Positions 48,907 to 58,710 of a stretch of DNA of 64,000 nucleotides are shown piece by piece. The DNA is taken from contig CM060733.1 in the NCBI GenBank assembly GCA_030704615.1, positions 9,672,001-9,736,000 of the forward strand, written 5' to 3'. Numbering within the stretch: the stretch's first letter is position 1; each line of letters starts with the position of its first letter. The DNA is from Takakia lepidozioides. Taxonomy: Eukaryota > Streptophyta > Takakiopsida > Takakiales > Takakiaceae. The notes under the pieces were generated by a model that saw nothing but the letters and a program-made list of their open reading frames with translations, was not told the origin of the DNA and made no database searches. A program made the translations under genes and the position numbers.

Positions 48907-49095
48907 CAGCTTCAGCAAGCAATGCCCACCATGACATTGAAAACCTGTGTTATATGCCTATCTACCTCAGTCATCCAATGGTCGTCCGGTTGATGCAGAC
49001 TGTAAACTCAATTCTCATCAATCAGTTTTGAACATTCCTAGAGAAAGCAAGGACCAGGGCACTTACTGTCGTCACAAGAACTTCTGTCTCTCGAT

Positions 49096-49198
49096 TAATT
49101 GTGGTTTCTGGATTTGTTCCTCTCATGTTTTCTTCCATTTTGTCCCATAGGCTCTATGAGCTTTCCGCGGACGTTATAAAGCACCATTTCATTTCATT
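49096..49198 (+). mobile_element. LINE family-2 3' tail, 103 bp, with target duplication
   Basis: The insert runs from TAATTGTGG to the (ATTTC) tail and contains CCATTTTGTCCCATAGGCTC and GAGCTTTCCGCGGACG. TCTCGAT repeats on both sides (49089-49095, 49199-49205), and duplicate A has a single TCTCGAT at the same place (near 41440). This is a clean 5'-truncated retro-insertion after the duplication. Confidence 0.88.
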
Positions 49199-49516
49199 TC
49201 TCGATGGAGGGACTGTGGAATGAATACGTTTCGATGCAAAGTATATCTAAAGTATATCGACACATAACAAAACTAGAACAGAGCTTTGGCAACAAATCTG
49301 TATAGAGGTGCCATAGTATTTATTACCTTTAAGGAGATTGCAATATGGGTACAGTCCACACTGTCATGATCACCCTCTTCAACATTTGCTTGAAGTCCAT
49401 TGATCATCGCAAAATTGCAGGAAGTAGAGAAGGCCAAACGATCATAAAAACTAAAAGAGGAGCAGCGTGCGCATATGGGAAAAATCACAAAACTCAATGC
49501 CTCATTCGGTATCTAA

Positions 49517-50698
49517 TCAGGGTTTTGCATCCAACCTACATTCAACCATAATGTCCCAACCCGAAAACGCCGGTTCCAACGAGTCATCCACTTCTCTGCC
49601 TAGCTCGCGAAGGTTACGCCACTCGTCCTTGGACTTGTTGTACGTTACAACCTGTCGTTGTATGCACTCAGCGTAGAAAAAACCTTCCTCCACAATTACA
49701 AGCACGTCACCACAGGCAAAGAAACCGTAGCAATAGTAAGCGCGATCATGGTCGTAGTCAAGCCGCAGGCTCTCGGGGACACATGTAATCCTCACCCAGG
49801 TCTGGTCCGCGCTTCGAAATTCCCATACATACATCGTGGCCAGTGTGAATGCGAAGACAAGCCCATTGCTTCCCGTCAATACCGTCTTATCGGGAGGACA
49901 AGGATGGTATGAACCAGGTTGAGGCGGTAACAGTGGCAATGCTGGTAACGTTGGGAGGTCATTCAAGACTGCTGTCTGTTTATCCAAAAGCCTTACGAGT
50001 GCGTATCCGAGGCCAACGTTATATCCAACACGATCAAACACCTTACAGAAAATGGTTTTGTTGAGATTGTTTGTGAGAGCTCCAAATAACAGATCACTCC
50101 CACTCCAGCGGTCAGTTCCGGAGTCATAGACTGAGATGTTTAGTAAGCTGTTCGAACCTGATCGCGAGCATCCTACAATCACGACGTAATTCTTGGTATG
50201 GCTGTCCATCATCATGTGAACCATACGGGGATGCGTGGTATGTGTGTCAGGATTGGGAGGGAGTTCCCGCCAAGCACTTGTGAGAGGATTACATACAATT
50301 ACTCGTAAAGTCTCCGTCTCCATCACCCACCAATGCAAGCACACAAGGCCTCCACTTGCTGCGACTATCGACCCTTCAAAATCCGATGCAAGAAAAATGG
50401 ATTTAAGGAGCCTAATAGACCACTCGTTTGATTGAGTATCAAATGTCCGTAGGTCGTATGAACTTAGACTGTCACTTCTAGATTCATACCTCTCACGACA
50501 GAGGATTCCAAACATATGAAATGAGGCGTGAAATGCTTGTTGAAAGCTGGGTGAGAAGATTACAGACTCCCACCGTTTGCTGAGAGTGCGAAGACGGAAG
50601 ATGCATGCTATTGGCAACCTTGCGAACACAAGTTCCATCAGGACCTCTGGCAATTTGCTCCATAGGCTCGGTTCCATCACTCTTACTGGCAAACACAA
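49517..50698 (-). CDS. F-box protein, kelch-like
   Basis: A single-exon frame of 393 residues. The F-box is at residues ~11-50: LWSKLPEVLMELVFARLPIA, CIFRLRTLSKRW. As in other plant F-box proteins this end would dock on SKP1 of an SCF ubiquitin ligase. The rest has repeated hydrophobic strands with turn motifs (GGLVCLHWW, IVCNPLTSAWRELPPNPDTH, YVVIVGCSR, VYDSGTDRWSGS, VWEFRSADQTWVRITCVPE), a probable propeller for substrate binding. It ends VECRLDAKP. The start may be MCLPVRV at 50698 or the second Met (MEPSLWSK); the latter matches related genes here, where MDGSLWSQLP and MDPSLGSNLP occur. Its 3' third is duplicated as a fragment at 41753-42109, and a third, transposon-broken copy lies at 52391-53245. 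Confidence 0.85.
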   Translation of the reverse strand: MCLPVRVMEPSLWSKLPEVLMELVFARLPIACIFRLRTLSKRWESVIFSPSFQQAFHASFHMFGILCRERYESRSDSLSSYDLRTFDTQSNEWSIRLLKSIFLASDFEGSIVAASGGLVCLHWWVMETETLRVIVCNPLTSAWRELPPNPDTHTTHPRMVHMMMDSHTKNYVVIVGCSRSGSNSLLNISVYDSGTDRWSGSDLLFGALTNNLNKTIFCKVFDRVGYNVGLGYALVRLLDKQTAVLNDLPTLPALPLLPPQPGSYHPCPPDKTVLTGSNGLVFAFTLATMYVWEFRSADQTWVRITCVPESLRLDYDHDRAYYCYGFFACGDVLVIVEEGFFYAECIQRQVVTYNKSKDEWRNLRELGREVDDSLEPAFSGWDIMVECRLDAKP

Positions 50699-51185
50699 CA
50701 GTCTATCGACTTAATGGCTCTGAACACCTCTGCACAGTGTCCAAACTGTTCTCGGTCTGCAGATGAAACTCTCTACGGGGGCTGTGCAGAGGAAGCCATA
50801 GACGAGTGGCAATGCCGTGTTCTACCTGCGAATATCGCCTTCACTCTCCCAACCTACCCCTGACTATTTTGTTCTTCAACTTGTGTACTTAGGAAAGGTG
50901 ACGAGGGGCGTGCTCGAATAGAGCAGATTTCTGATGCAAGATCACCAAGAAATTATTAGGAAATCGTTCTCCCCCCTGCGCGCCGTCTTTGTTCAGATTC
51001 GAATGTGATGTTCCTACAGTCTCGTGCCCTATCCACACGTGCGAAACTAGATTCCTGTCTGCTGCAGCCGCCATCATTAAGTACAGTAGTTAGGCCGACA
51101 TCAACTTCTCTCAAGAAGTGGTTGAGAAGGAAATTGTCACAATGAAAGCTTCGGAACTCGCATTAATGAAAAAGGATCTGAATCC
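50699..51185. other. 5' flank of the F-box gene
   Basis: No gene is seen. It is the presumed promoter and leader of the F-box gene at 49517-50698. It ends against the left arm of an inverted repeat. Confidence 0.5.
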
Positions 51186-52390
51186 GCCACATGTATCCAA
51201 GACTGACCATAGTGATTCTACCTAGTCTTGCAATCTTATTACACAAGTGAACTCATGAACCCGAAATCAAGTGAGCGGCGCTTATCAAACGTTGTCTACT
51301 GGGAGTCTGGGAGTCTGCCCAGATCTTACTCTTCATCGTTACAAGTCTCAAAGAGAAATCAACTTCGAGCTCCAGTATAATTAACCCTTAAGTGGTATAT
51401 CGACGAGTGTTGGTCTGGTATCTTGAATTGGAAATACCAGAAGGCTCCTGGTATGCAGTGCTGATTTTTTTGAAGGCAGGTAGGTTTTCCAATAATGCAT
51501 CCCCTGATTTTTTCCAGTATGAATCCGGTATGCATAGAGTGGTTTGTTAAGAAAATCAATCCGGATATGAGCAATGGTATCTGAATGTCAATAACCTAGA
51601 AATATGAACTCGGATATTCGCCCTAATGAAAAAGGATGTGAATGCCGGGATTCCTTCTCCAAGATTCGCAGTCCTTCCATTTAAATGGGTGTTTGCTTCG
51701 CGCTGTAAACTTTTGTTGTTCGATCCTGCACGAAACAAGTCGCCTAAGATGCCACCTCAGATTTGGTCCTCCAAAATTCTGTGGACCAACTACTGCAGTC
51801 TCTAAAAAGCAGACTGGACTTACGTTGTTGATGTCCACCCCCAGACTTAAGCCCTGATTAATTATACTGGAGCTCGAAGTTGATTTCTCTTTGAGACTTG
51901 TAACGATGAAGAGTAAGATCTGGCCAGACTCCCAGTAGACAATGTTTGATAAACGCCACTCACTTGAGTGAACTTGTGTGGGATTGCAAGACTAGGTACA
52001 ATCCAGTGTTGGGCGGTTATTTGAATTTCTCTCTAATACTTGGCGGTTACCTATCCGGTTGTATATATATATGACCGGCGGAGGTGAAAAAATGAAGTAA
52101 CCGGTCCAGTTAGGAACAGGCGGATGTCACGCATTCAAATAACCGAGCAAAAAACCTCTTAAAGAACCGCCCAATACCCGCGGTTATTTGATGAAAACCG
52201 CCGGTTATTTGAGGTTTTTGCAAGTAGCCGTAACCGTTGAGGTTATATTTAGCCATAAAAATTTTATTAACCGCAACCGCGGTCAATAGTTTCCTAAAAT
52301 TCGAAACAACCGGAACCGCCGGTTATGAAAAAAATCAAATAACCGCCCAACACTGGTACAATCCCATGGGCAGTCTTGGATACATGTGGC
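51186..52390. repeat. Inverted repeat, ~195-bp arms, one arm interrupted
   Basis: The left arm is 51186-51384 (from GCCACATGTATCCAAGACTG to CTCCAGTATAATTAA). The right arm is its complement at 51858-52390, but contains the 352-bp hAT element at 52004-52355 plus its target duplication. Arms share long near-identical words such as CATCGTTACAAGTCTCAAAG and AGAAATCAACTTCGAGCTCC. The spacer is ~470 bp. The left arm has a private 9-bp duplication (GGGAGTCTGGGAGTCTG). Confidence 0.85.
52004..52355. mobile_element. Non-autonomous hAT-type element, 352 bp
   Basis: It begins CAGTGTTGGGCGGTTATTTG and ends with its complement CAAATAACCGCCCAACACTG, at least 20 bp of perfect terminal repeat. An identical 8-bp target duplication GTACAATC lies at 51996-52003 and 52356-52363. 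The interior is rich in AACCG(C/G) words. The uninterrupted target survives in the other inverted-repeat arm as GATTCTAC (complement of the target with one change), near 51213-51220. Confidence 0.93.
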
Positions 52391-53245
52391 AACCGGATTA
52401 GGCCTGGAGACCGAAGATGCAATCCATCGGCAAGTGACCAGTGTTGGGCGGGTATTACTTTTTCTAATACCAGCCAGGTCCGGGTACTGAAAAGAAATTA
52501 ATTTGCAATACCAGCCGGTTTCATAGTATTGAAAGATTCCCTTCATTTTAATGCCTACCGGTTCTCAATAGTAGTATGATTTTCGATTTGCGGACGGGTA
52601 TCAATAGGATGGGTATTCCAATCTAATACCAGCCAGTTATCAACCGGGGTATAAAAATTAAAAATTAAAAATTAAAAAAACGACTAAATCATGAATTTAA
52701 AATATTTCAGTTGATTTCACAAAGAAATTAATTATTATGTTGCAAAATTCAGTTTTTGCAATACATAATAACAACGTTGCAGATTTTAGTATCCAAATTG
52801 AAGAAAGTTTAGTTAAAAGAAGACCCATTGCAACCACATAAGACACCCTACATGTCCTAAAAAAAATAAAGAACATGGGTGGGCCCGCCCTACATGTGGT
52901 AAGAAATGAAGCATAGTGGCGGCTGGACATGCCCTCCCCCACATGTGCACCCCTCTTACCTGATATATTGTGCACCCAGCCAATTTCCTATTCATACCAT
53001 GGTATAGTCCTTGGTTTTGCCCATAATACGGGTATGCACCCGGGTATTGCCTTGGCAATATCCGGTTATCAACCATAGTAAATTTCCAATACCAGCCGGG
53101 TCGATTATTCAATACCCCGGTTGATACCCTGCCAGACCCTATATACCAGACCAACACTGGTGCAAACACCAGTTCTATCAAAGGCTGTGGCAGATTGCTC
53201 CCCAGAGAGGGATCCATGACTTGACCAACGAGTGTCTCCATTGTT
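52391..53245 (-). pseudogene. Third F-box gene copy, broken inside the F-box by a hAT-like element
   Basis: On the minus strand, 53160-53245 encodes METLVGQVMDPSLGSNLPQP and LIELVFA, the first half of an F-box. The frame then enters the element at 52439-53159. Beyond it, 52395-52438 resumes with LPMDCIFGLQA and a stop, the second half of the F-box motif. Downstream the sequence becomes the inverted-repeat arm, so the propeller part is gone. Confidence 0.8.
52439..53159. mobile_element. hAT-like element, 721 bp, degraded target duplication
   Basis: It begins CAGTGTTGGGCGGGTAT and ends in the complement of CAGTGTTGGTCTGGTAT. The interior repeats AATACCAGCC(A/G)G and GGTATCAA(C/T) words, unlike the other two hAT elements, so it is a different subfamily with the same terminus. 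On the gene's strand the flanks are GTTTGCAC and GTCAC; a 3-bp deletion in one copy of GTTTGCAC would explain this, but the duplication is not clean. Confidence 0.8.
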
Positions 53246-54291
53246 CCTCTAGTTCCTCTAGTCCCGGTACAGTGGCCACCCAGAATCATCAACGAACAAA
53301 TCCATGCACTCATCGACGACCTAAAGATAGGAATCTGTAATGTAATCATCTTGAGCTACTATTTTTTTTCCGCAACAGTGTTGAAGGAGATCCGTATCCA
53401 AGTTTTCTCTCTTCGTTTGAGATAGCCGCCCAGCAATAGAGCCTTTGAATTGCGAAACTCATCACTCAAACAGCGACAATGAGATGCAACAGTAGTTCAG
53501 CCAAGAAACTGTCCAAAGCCAGAGAGAGCAAGTTTTGGTCAACATGAGGCAACATAAGATCATACCATCTATATCATTGAAACATCAGTGTGTGAAGTGT
53601 GAACCTTCAGGCTGATTCCCTGCAGTATGATGCCCGTCACTTATCTTGTGAGTGGTCTAGAAAGAGGATGTGCCTATTAGAAAAGGAGAGAAAACTCTCA
53701 ATAATATACAGATTTTCATCTGCCATCTCAACATGTGCATGAGGGATTACAAATTTCCACCCTGGTGATAACTATTTCGTGGTCTGAAACCAACAGAATA
53801 TGGTACATCTTGCAAAGCTGGCAAACAACATGGTTGCAAGCTCTCTCCTGGCTTGCAGGCTTGAGAGAGAGGGGAAAGAAGAATGTGTAATCCAGCTTTT
53901 TTCACATTCCGCTACATAAGTCTAATTAATCTGACTAACTATGATACAGTCACATATAGCATGTGCACTTGAAGTGCAAGCTCTCCACTGGTCTCCATGG
54001 TCATGCAAGCCTGATTCCTTCAGCTGGCAATAATATCTGCTGCAGCCATCGCCACATACTCCTGTGTCGCAGTCTGACTCCTAAACAGTTTCACAGAGTG
54101 CTAATACACTAAGTTGTTGCTGGAAATGAAGTAAACAAGAGCAGGCCCGGTGGACTCCCTTTGTAGACGGATACCAATCAGGAATGCGGACTCTGTGAGA
54201 GACTTTTGACAGTGATACGATGAAGAGAGAATAATACTTTTGACCACTTTTAGAGTATGGCCAACTCACTAGCAATGCTCCAAAGAGCTGC
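53246..54291. other. Intergenic, no gene recognised
   Basis: It is the 5' flank of the broken F-box copy and the 3' flank of the small membrane protein gene. The frames are short, with no domain or repeat I can name. Confidence 0.5.
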
Positions 54292-54651
54292 CTAATAACT
54301 CCACAACACCAGACCCTGGACGAAGAGTGCTGATGCTGCAACAACCAGGCCAGCAAAGATGGGGGGCACTGCAACATCTATCTTGGATTTCTTGAAAAGA
54401 TTTACTGGAACACACAACCTGTCCTGTGGACCATCCAGTGGCATCCAAAAACATTGCCTGCAAGATGGTGAAGCCTTCTTCCCTTGCAAAGAACATGCCT
54501 GAGCAATTTCCACGAATGGAGAAATGCTGGAGCTGAACCCCATCTCCAAGCTCAGAGCTGCCACTGTCACTGTTGCTGCCAGCACTGCTGTCCAGAACAT
54601 TGCATAGAGAAAGAAGGGATTGCTTGCAAATCTCCAAAAGTAGGACATCAT
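54292..54651 (-). CDS. Small conserved plant membrane protein (uncharacterised)
   Basis: A single frame of 119 residues starting MMSYFWRFASNPFFLYAMFW. It has two predicted membrane spans: ~residues 12-33 (FFLYAMFWTAVLAATVTVAA) and ~96-116 (VPPIFAGLVVAASALFVQGL). Between them is a ~60-residue segment with three cysteines and the conserved-looking LCVPVNLFKKSKIDVAVPP. From memory, seed plants have small proteins of this layout with no assigned function; I cannot confirm that here. The start is the first ATG; a second Met follows at once. Confidence 0.65.
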   Translation of the reverse strand: MMSYFWRFASNPFFLYAMFWTAVLAATVTVAALSLEMGFSSSISPFVEIAQACSLQGKKASPSCRQCFWMPLDGPQDRLCVPVNLFKKSKIDVAVPPIFAGLVVAASALFVQGLVLWSY

Positions 54652-54761
54652 TGCCTGGTCAGTTATAAGATGAGTATGTCAATAAAACAGTAATAACCAA
54701 AAAAAGGGGCAGTAGCCACAAGGTAAAGTGGCTCTTAGTTACGCCAACCCGGCCAGTGACT

Positions 54762-55080
54762 TCTCTCTCTTCAAATCTATCAAGGGAATTGTGCCTGTAC
54801 CCCTGTTTACCAACTTTGAAAGTCTCGAGGCTGAGCCAAAAGCCCAGGCCCTCCTGAGGCCTAGTTTTTAGGCAAATCACACACAGCAGATTGATGCTTG
54901 TGTGAAGGGATTTCTAGAGGATATCTGGAAAACCCGGATTAATTCTTTATATGAAGGTAAGTCTTACTACCAACGTCAGCCCCTGACAGAGGTAGGTTCT
55001 GTCCCTTTTGTTCCCGCTCAAACTGGGCGCGGGGTCAATGGCCGCAAGGCTACGGCAAACAGCGTCTTATGAGTACAATC
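54762..55080 (+). mobile_element. LINE family-1 fragment, 5'-truncated
   Basis: It matches the last ~315 bp of the 29783-30485 element almost base for base: CTGTTTACCAACTTTGAAAG, GCAGATTGATGCTTGTGTGA, AAACTGGGCGCGGGGTCAAT and GTCTTATGAGTACAATCT. A stop replaces the Trp codon after the GGCCTAGTTTTT block. The near identity makes it one of the youngest family-1 copies here. Confidence 0.85.
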
Positions 55081-55639
55081 TCTTGATGACCAAAAACTGC
55101 AATGTAAAAGTAAACAGTCTTGGAGCTAAATCTCCAGGACAAAGTATGCAAAAGTGCAAGTTCAACCCTGCGAGTTCGTTCCACTCTTATGACAAATGAC
55201 ATTACTCCACCTATCAAGGGATTTAAAATTCATGCATTTGAAGCATACACTGCCACTACCAAGAGATCTCAGCAACCATACTCCTGTTAAGCACAAAATC
55301 TTGAGAGTAAAAACTTTAGGCACTGCTAATGTAGGAGCACAGATTGTAGGGGGCTCGTCAAATCTCCCACTAGTACCAAGGCTTCCCCACTTCATGGCTA
55401 AATAGAAAACGCAGGAGCTTCCCCATTTACCTTCGCCAAAATGCCTATTTTGCAACGGCCCATTGGCTTTGGAATAGTATGGATGTTCATGACAAAGTTA
55501 TCCTCCTTTCTTTTGAAGCCTGGCTCTAAATGTTTCACCATTCTTCTAGACTATGCGGGCATCTGGACATTCTTGATTTATCAACTCCTCATATACTAAA
55601 CTCTGCTCCGAGAGCGGGATTTCCATGATGAAATCCTAC

Positions 55640-57440
55640 CTGATAATTCCGTCGTAGTATCAGGAAAGGGGCGCACATCTTGTCCACAAATGCATGGTGC
55701 TGCTGTCGAAGCACAGTGCTCAACTTCTCCACGCCTCTAATATAGGTTACCGCCATGACTGACCCCCTGTGGCCAAAGTAGGTATCGTTCATATGCCTTT
55801 CAGATGTCATAGAGAAGTCATTCTGCACACTAGCGAGACTACAGACTTTATCTCCTAACCTGCAAGACAAAACAATGTCCTGATTAGTCCGAGCCTCAAA
55901 CATAACCAACAAAAGATGAAGCTCAAAGAGACATCTGACAGTTCTCAGTTCCCCTGGCTGAGCAACCATAGCAGTAGCACTTTCTGCAGCAAGTAGGTAC
56001 TGCACCCCTACAAACACTTTGTTGATTGATGTTTTCGGTGGGCTTTAATGTGTGAGCTCCACAAGAAAGAGCATTATAACCATCTCAAAAGTGGGGAGCA
56101 CTTTGTTGTTGTGGGTTTGAACCCAGAAATGGGGAATTAGTGCTTTGGGCTTGAAAGCACTGTTTCACAAAACATCACCGTCAAACCACGAAAGACAAGC
56201 CATGCCACACGAACCTTACAAACAGTCATCAATATCAACAGAACTATGTATCTTCCAGTGGCAAGAAGATTACAGTTGATGTCCGATGGAACTTGTAAGC
56301 AAAAAGAACATGTAATTCATGATCATGAGGATGTAGGAGCCATATGCCAAAGGTGACTTCTCTAACTTTACAAAAGATACAGGGGCGGACCCTATCCTGC
56401 ACAATCACGTGGAATAGACTATCCTACTTTACTTCCTCCGTTTCTGAAAACAGACATCCATCCCTTTTCTTGAAGGCCGTGGTAGTTTTTGAGGAAAGAG
56501 AGCTTGATTGCTCCTACTTCGCAGAGGCAAGTCCCGCCAATGAAAAGAATACCTCTTGAAGCTCAGAACCTCCGGTCTGAACCAAGATCTGCACACAGCT
56601 GCGTTTTCATAAAACTCCTGGTGGCCTGGTCATGACCATGACAACGTCCGAAAGGAAAATCAGAGAAAGCATAGCTTCTCAACATCTGTCCAAGCGGATC
56701 CAGTCGTATCATCCCTGACGAGATGAGTGTCTGCTCTAAACACAGACTGATTTTCAGAAAATACAGCGGAATCCATCCACCTACCGAGCAGCGGCAAGCA
56801 GTGTCTCCGTAAACACGGAGTTAAGAAGTCCGTTGATAAGATGCGATACGGTTGTGAGGGCGCAGCATTCTGAGCGTATAGAACGCACAAATGTCTTCTT
56901 CACACTACATCCGGGAGAAAAATAGGAGAACGCAGAGTTTGTCCATGAAGAAATTCGCCAAACACAGAAACAACTGTGTGAGGGAACCAGGAAGAACGCG
57001 ACCGTATATGACAAGGAAAAACCCATCCTCACTTAAGTACATGCAGTCTGTCCCAAACCCAAGGTCATGTTTCAAAGCATCCAAATCCAGCGACATAAAC
57101 ACTTGCTGAAAAAGAAAATGATGACAAATTATTAAGCAGTCACAAAAGTCTTCCTGCGTCAGACTAGAAGATAGGAAATCGCCCTGGAAAAGTACCTGCG
57201 CTGCACCTCGACTACCCACTCTCGTACAGCGAAGCTGTTGAAAGCGTTCACGTGAATGCACAAATTCTTTGGCAAATATCACAAGATTGCTGACTGCACC
57301 ACGACCCATCATCAATCCTGCCAAGAAACCAACTGTAACCCACTTCTGAATCTGGTCAGAGCGTGGATCCAGACACAAATCCTTAAGTACCGGCAATCGA
57401 GCCCTTTGCGATTTCAGTGGCAAGAAGCAGCTGCCCTCCC
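55640..57440 (-). CDS. Unrecognised multi-exon gene (partial model)
   Basis: Three probable exons on the minus strand. Exon A (~57440-57196) encodes KDLCLDPRSDQIQKWVTVGF, LAGLMMGRGAVSNLVIFAKE, FVHSRERFQQL and ends AAQ at donor CAG|GTACTT. Exon B starts at 57105 after TTTTTCAG and continues in phase with QVFMSLDLDALKHDLGFG and YLSEDGFFLVIYGRVLPGSL; its 3' end is not fixed. Exon C (55859-55640) reads LGDKVCSLASVQNDF, TYFGHRGSVMAVTYIRGVEK, LSTVLRQQHHAFVDKM and ends at CAG|GTAGGA. Composition and splice sites look like real coding sequence. Exon A has a hydrophobic glycine-rich stretch that could be a membrane segment. I do not recognise the family. Confidence 0.5.
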
Positions 57441-57479
57441 TCGCACCCTCTTCTTTTCTTTTCTCGCGAGTCTCTCTCT

Positions 57480-58260
57480 CTCTCTTCCACTCGCTCTTCT
57501 TTTTCCCTCTTAATTTTAAATAATGTTTTTTTTCTCTCTCTTTTTTGCAAAGGGACTCGATGAAGCCATGAACTTTATTTGAATGGGGAAAAATTAAACC
57601 CAAGAGATGCCATATATGCCATACGGAGGCGGACCTATAATGTTTCTGTTTTTGGATTATGTGAAAAATAAACTTACTGAGAGAAGAGAAGATAGAGCTT
57701 AGACTCAAGAGTCATGTCCAGTCTAAGAAAAGTTGCTCTTTCATATTGAGGTTATTTTTACCTCATGATGCTATGCTTCTATCTTTCCCTTTTTTAATAA
57801 AGTTAAACAGGGCCACATCCTCTGTTCCGGGGAAAAAAAAAAAAAAAACAAAACTACTTTATTTTATTTTATTTTATTTTTCTCTGACCCCTGTTTTTTA
57901 AAAACTATAAATTAATAAATTAATAAATGAAAGAGCTGTGAGTCATTGGGTAATCCATCGATGGAAATAGCATAAAAAATATTCTGTAAACCGTTGGATC
58001 TATCCCGATTCAAACCAATCTTAAACTCTTCAATTTTTCACCTTCAACGGTCTGGATCTCATCTGTCTGTGGTTTTATTCAATAAGGAAGTCATATATAT
58101 TGAGGATTTCGCATCTTTTATTCTAGATGTAATTTTTTCATCATCCGTTAGATTTATGAATGTAAATTTTGACTTACTAGAAAGGAGACAATTAAACTTT
58201 AGAACTGAAAAAGGGGAAATAAAAAAAACAGGCAAAAGGGAAGATAATAGGAATAATGTA
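57480..58260. other. Low-complexity flank of the unrecognised gene
   Basis: It contains a CT-rich stretch (57470-57545), an A17 run followed by (TTTTA)n near 57833-57885, and AT-rich sequence. It is probably the 5' flank of the gene to its left. No gene is seen. Confidence 0.5.
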
Positions 58261-58390
58261 AGAACTTAATGCACACATGCAACCTCTGACAGGATGGTAC
58301 GCAGGTTTCTGGCATGTCAAATCTTCCCCACCCTCTCTTGAGAGTGCAATGGAACTGAAGAAGTGTCAACTCCAGTCTGGGTTACAGTTG

Positions 58391-58610
58391 GTGTGTAACT
58401 CCACTCGGGGTTACATTGGTTACACTACGAGATGTGTAACTCCACTCGGGGTTACACAGAATGAAGTGTAGTAACTCCACTTGGTGTAACCCACACTTGG
58501 TCTCGAAATTTGACTGTCCAAATTTGGTTGTATAAAATGGACTAACTAGAGTTACATGAGAAATCGGGGTTACAGAGGGTTACACCCATGGAGGGTTACA
58601 TCGACCGGGG
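58391..58610 (+). repeat. Clustered GTAACTCCACTCGGGGTTACA repeats
   Basis: The motif GTGTAACTCCACTCGGGGTT (followed by ACA) occurs at about 58391 and 58434, then a variant GTAACTCCACTTGGTGTAAC near 58471. GGGTTACA words follow several times to 58606. The spacing is irregular, so this is a motif cluster rather than a satellite. Confidence 0.65.
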
Positions 58611-58620
58611 TGACACTGCA

Positions 58621-58710
58621 AGAGCCTCCCACCAAGAATCAAACCCTGTACCTCGCCACCTGCAATTCTATCACCTTACAATCACGCTACCCACCACAGC
58701 TTGCAGCCCA
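58621..58710 (-). mobile_element. tRNA-derived SINE-like sequence
   Basis: On the minus strand TAGCGTGATTGTAAGG (A-box-like) is followed ~40 bp later by GGTTTGATTCTTGG (B-box-like). The region does not fold as a tRNA by eye and lacks an anticodon arm of proper length. It could be a SINE head or a chance match. Confidence 0.35.

Larger units (their letters stand above)
43998..49870 (+). repeat. Segmental duplication, copy B
   Basis: This is the partner of 36411-42085, in the same orientation. It differs by a 455-bp Mutator-like element (45143-45597), a 103-bp LINE tail (49096-49198), loss of ~270 bp found in A, and an inverted ~0.8-kb inner segment. Its right part runs into an intact F-box gene. 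Confidence 0.9.

Noticed and set aside
49658-50435. Plus-strand frames opposite the F-box gene
   Set aside because: They are shadows of the minus-strand coding sequence with no domains of their own.
52813-53349. 178-codon minus-strand frame as an intact gene
   Set aside because: It is a fusion of the first half of an F-box with transposon sequence.
58621-58710. tRNA gene on the minus strand
   Set aside because: It has only a loose A box and B box; no acceptor pairing or normal anticodon arm can be drawn.
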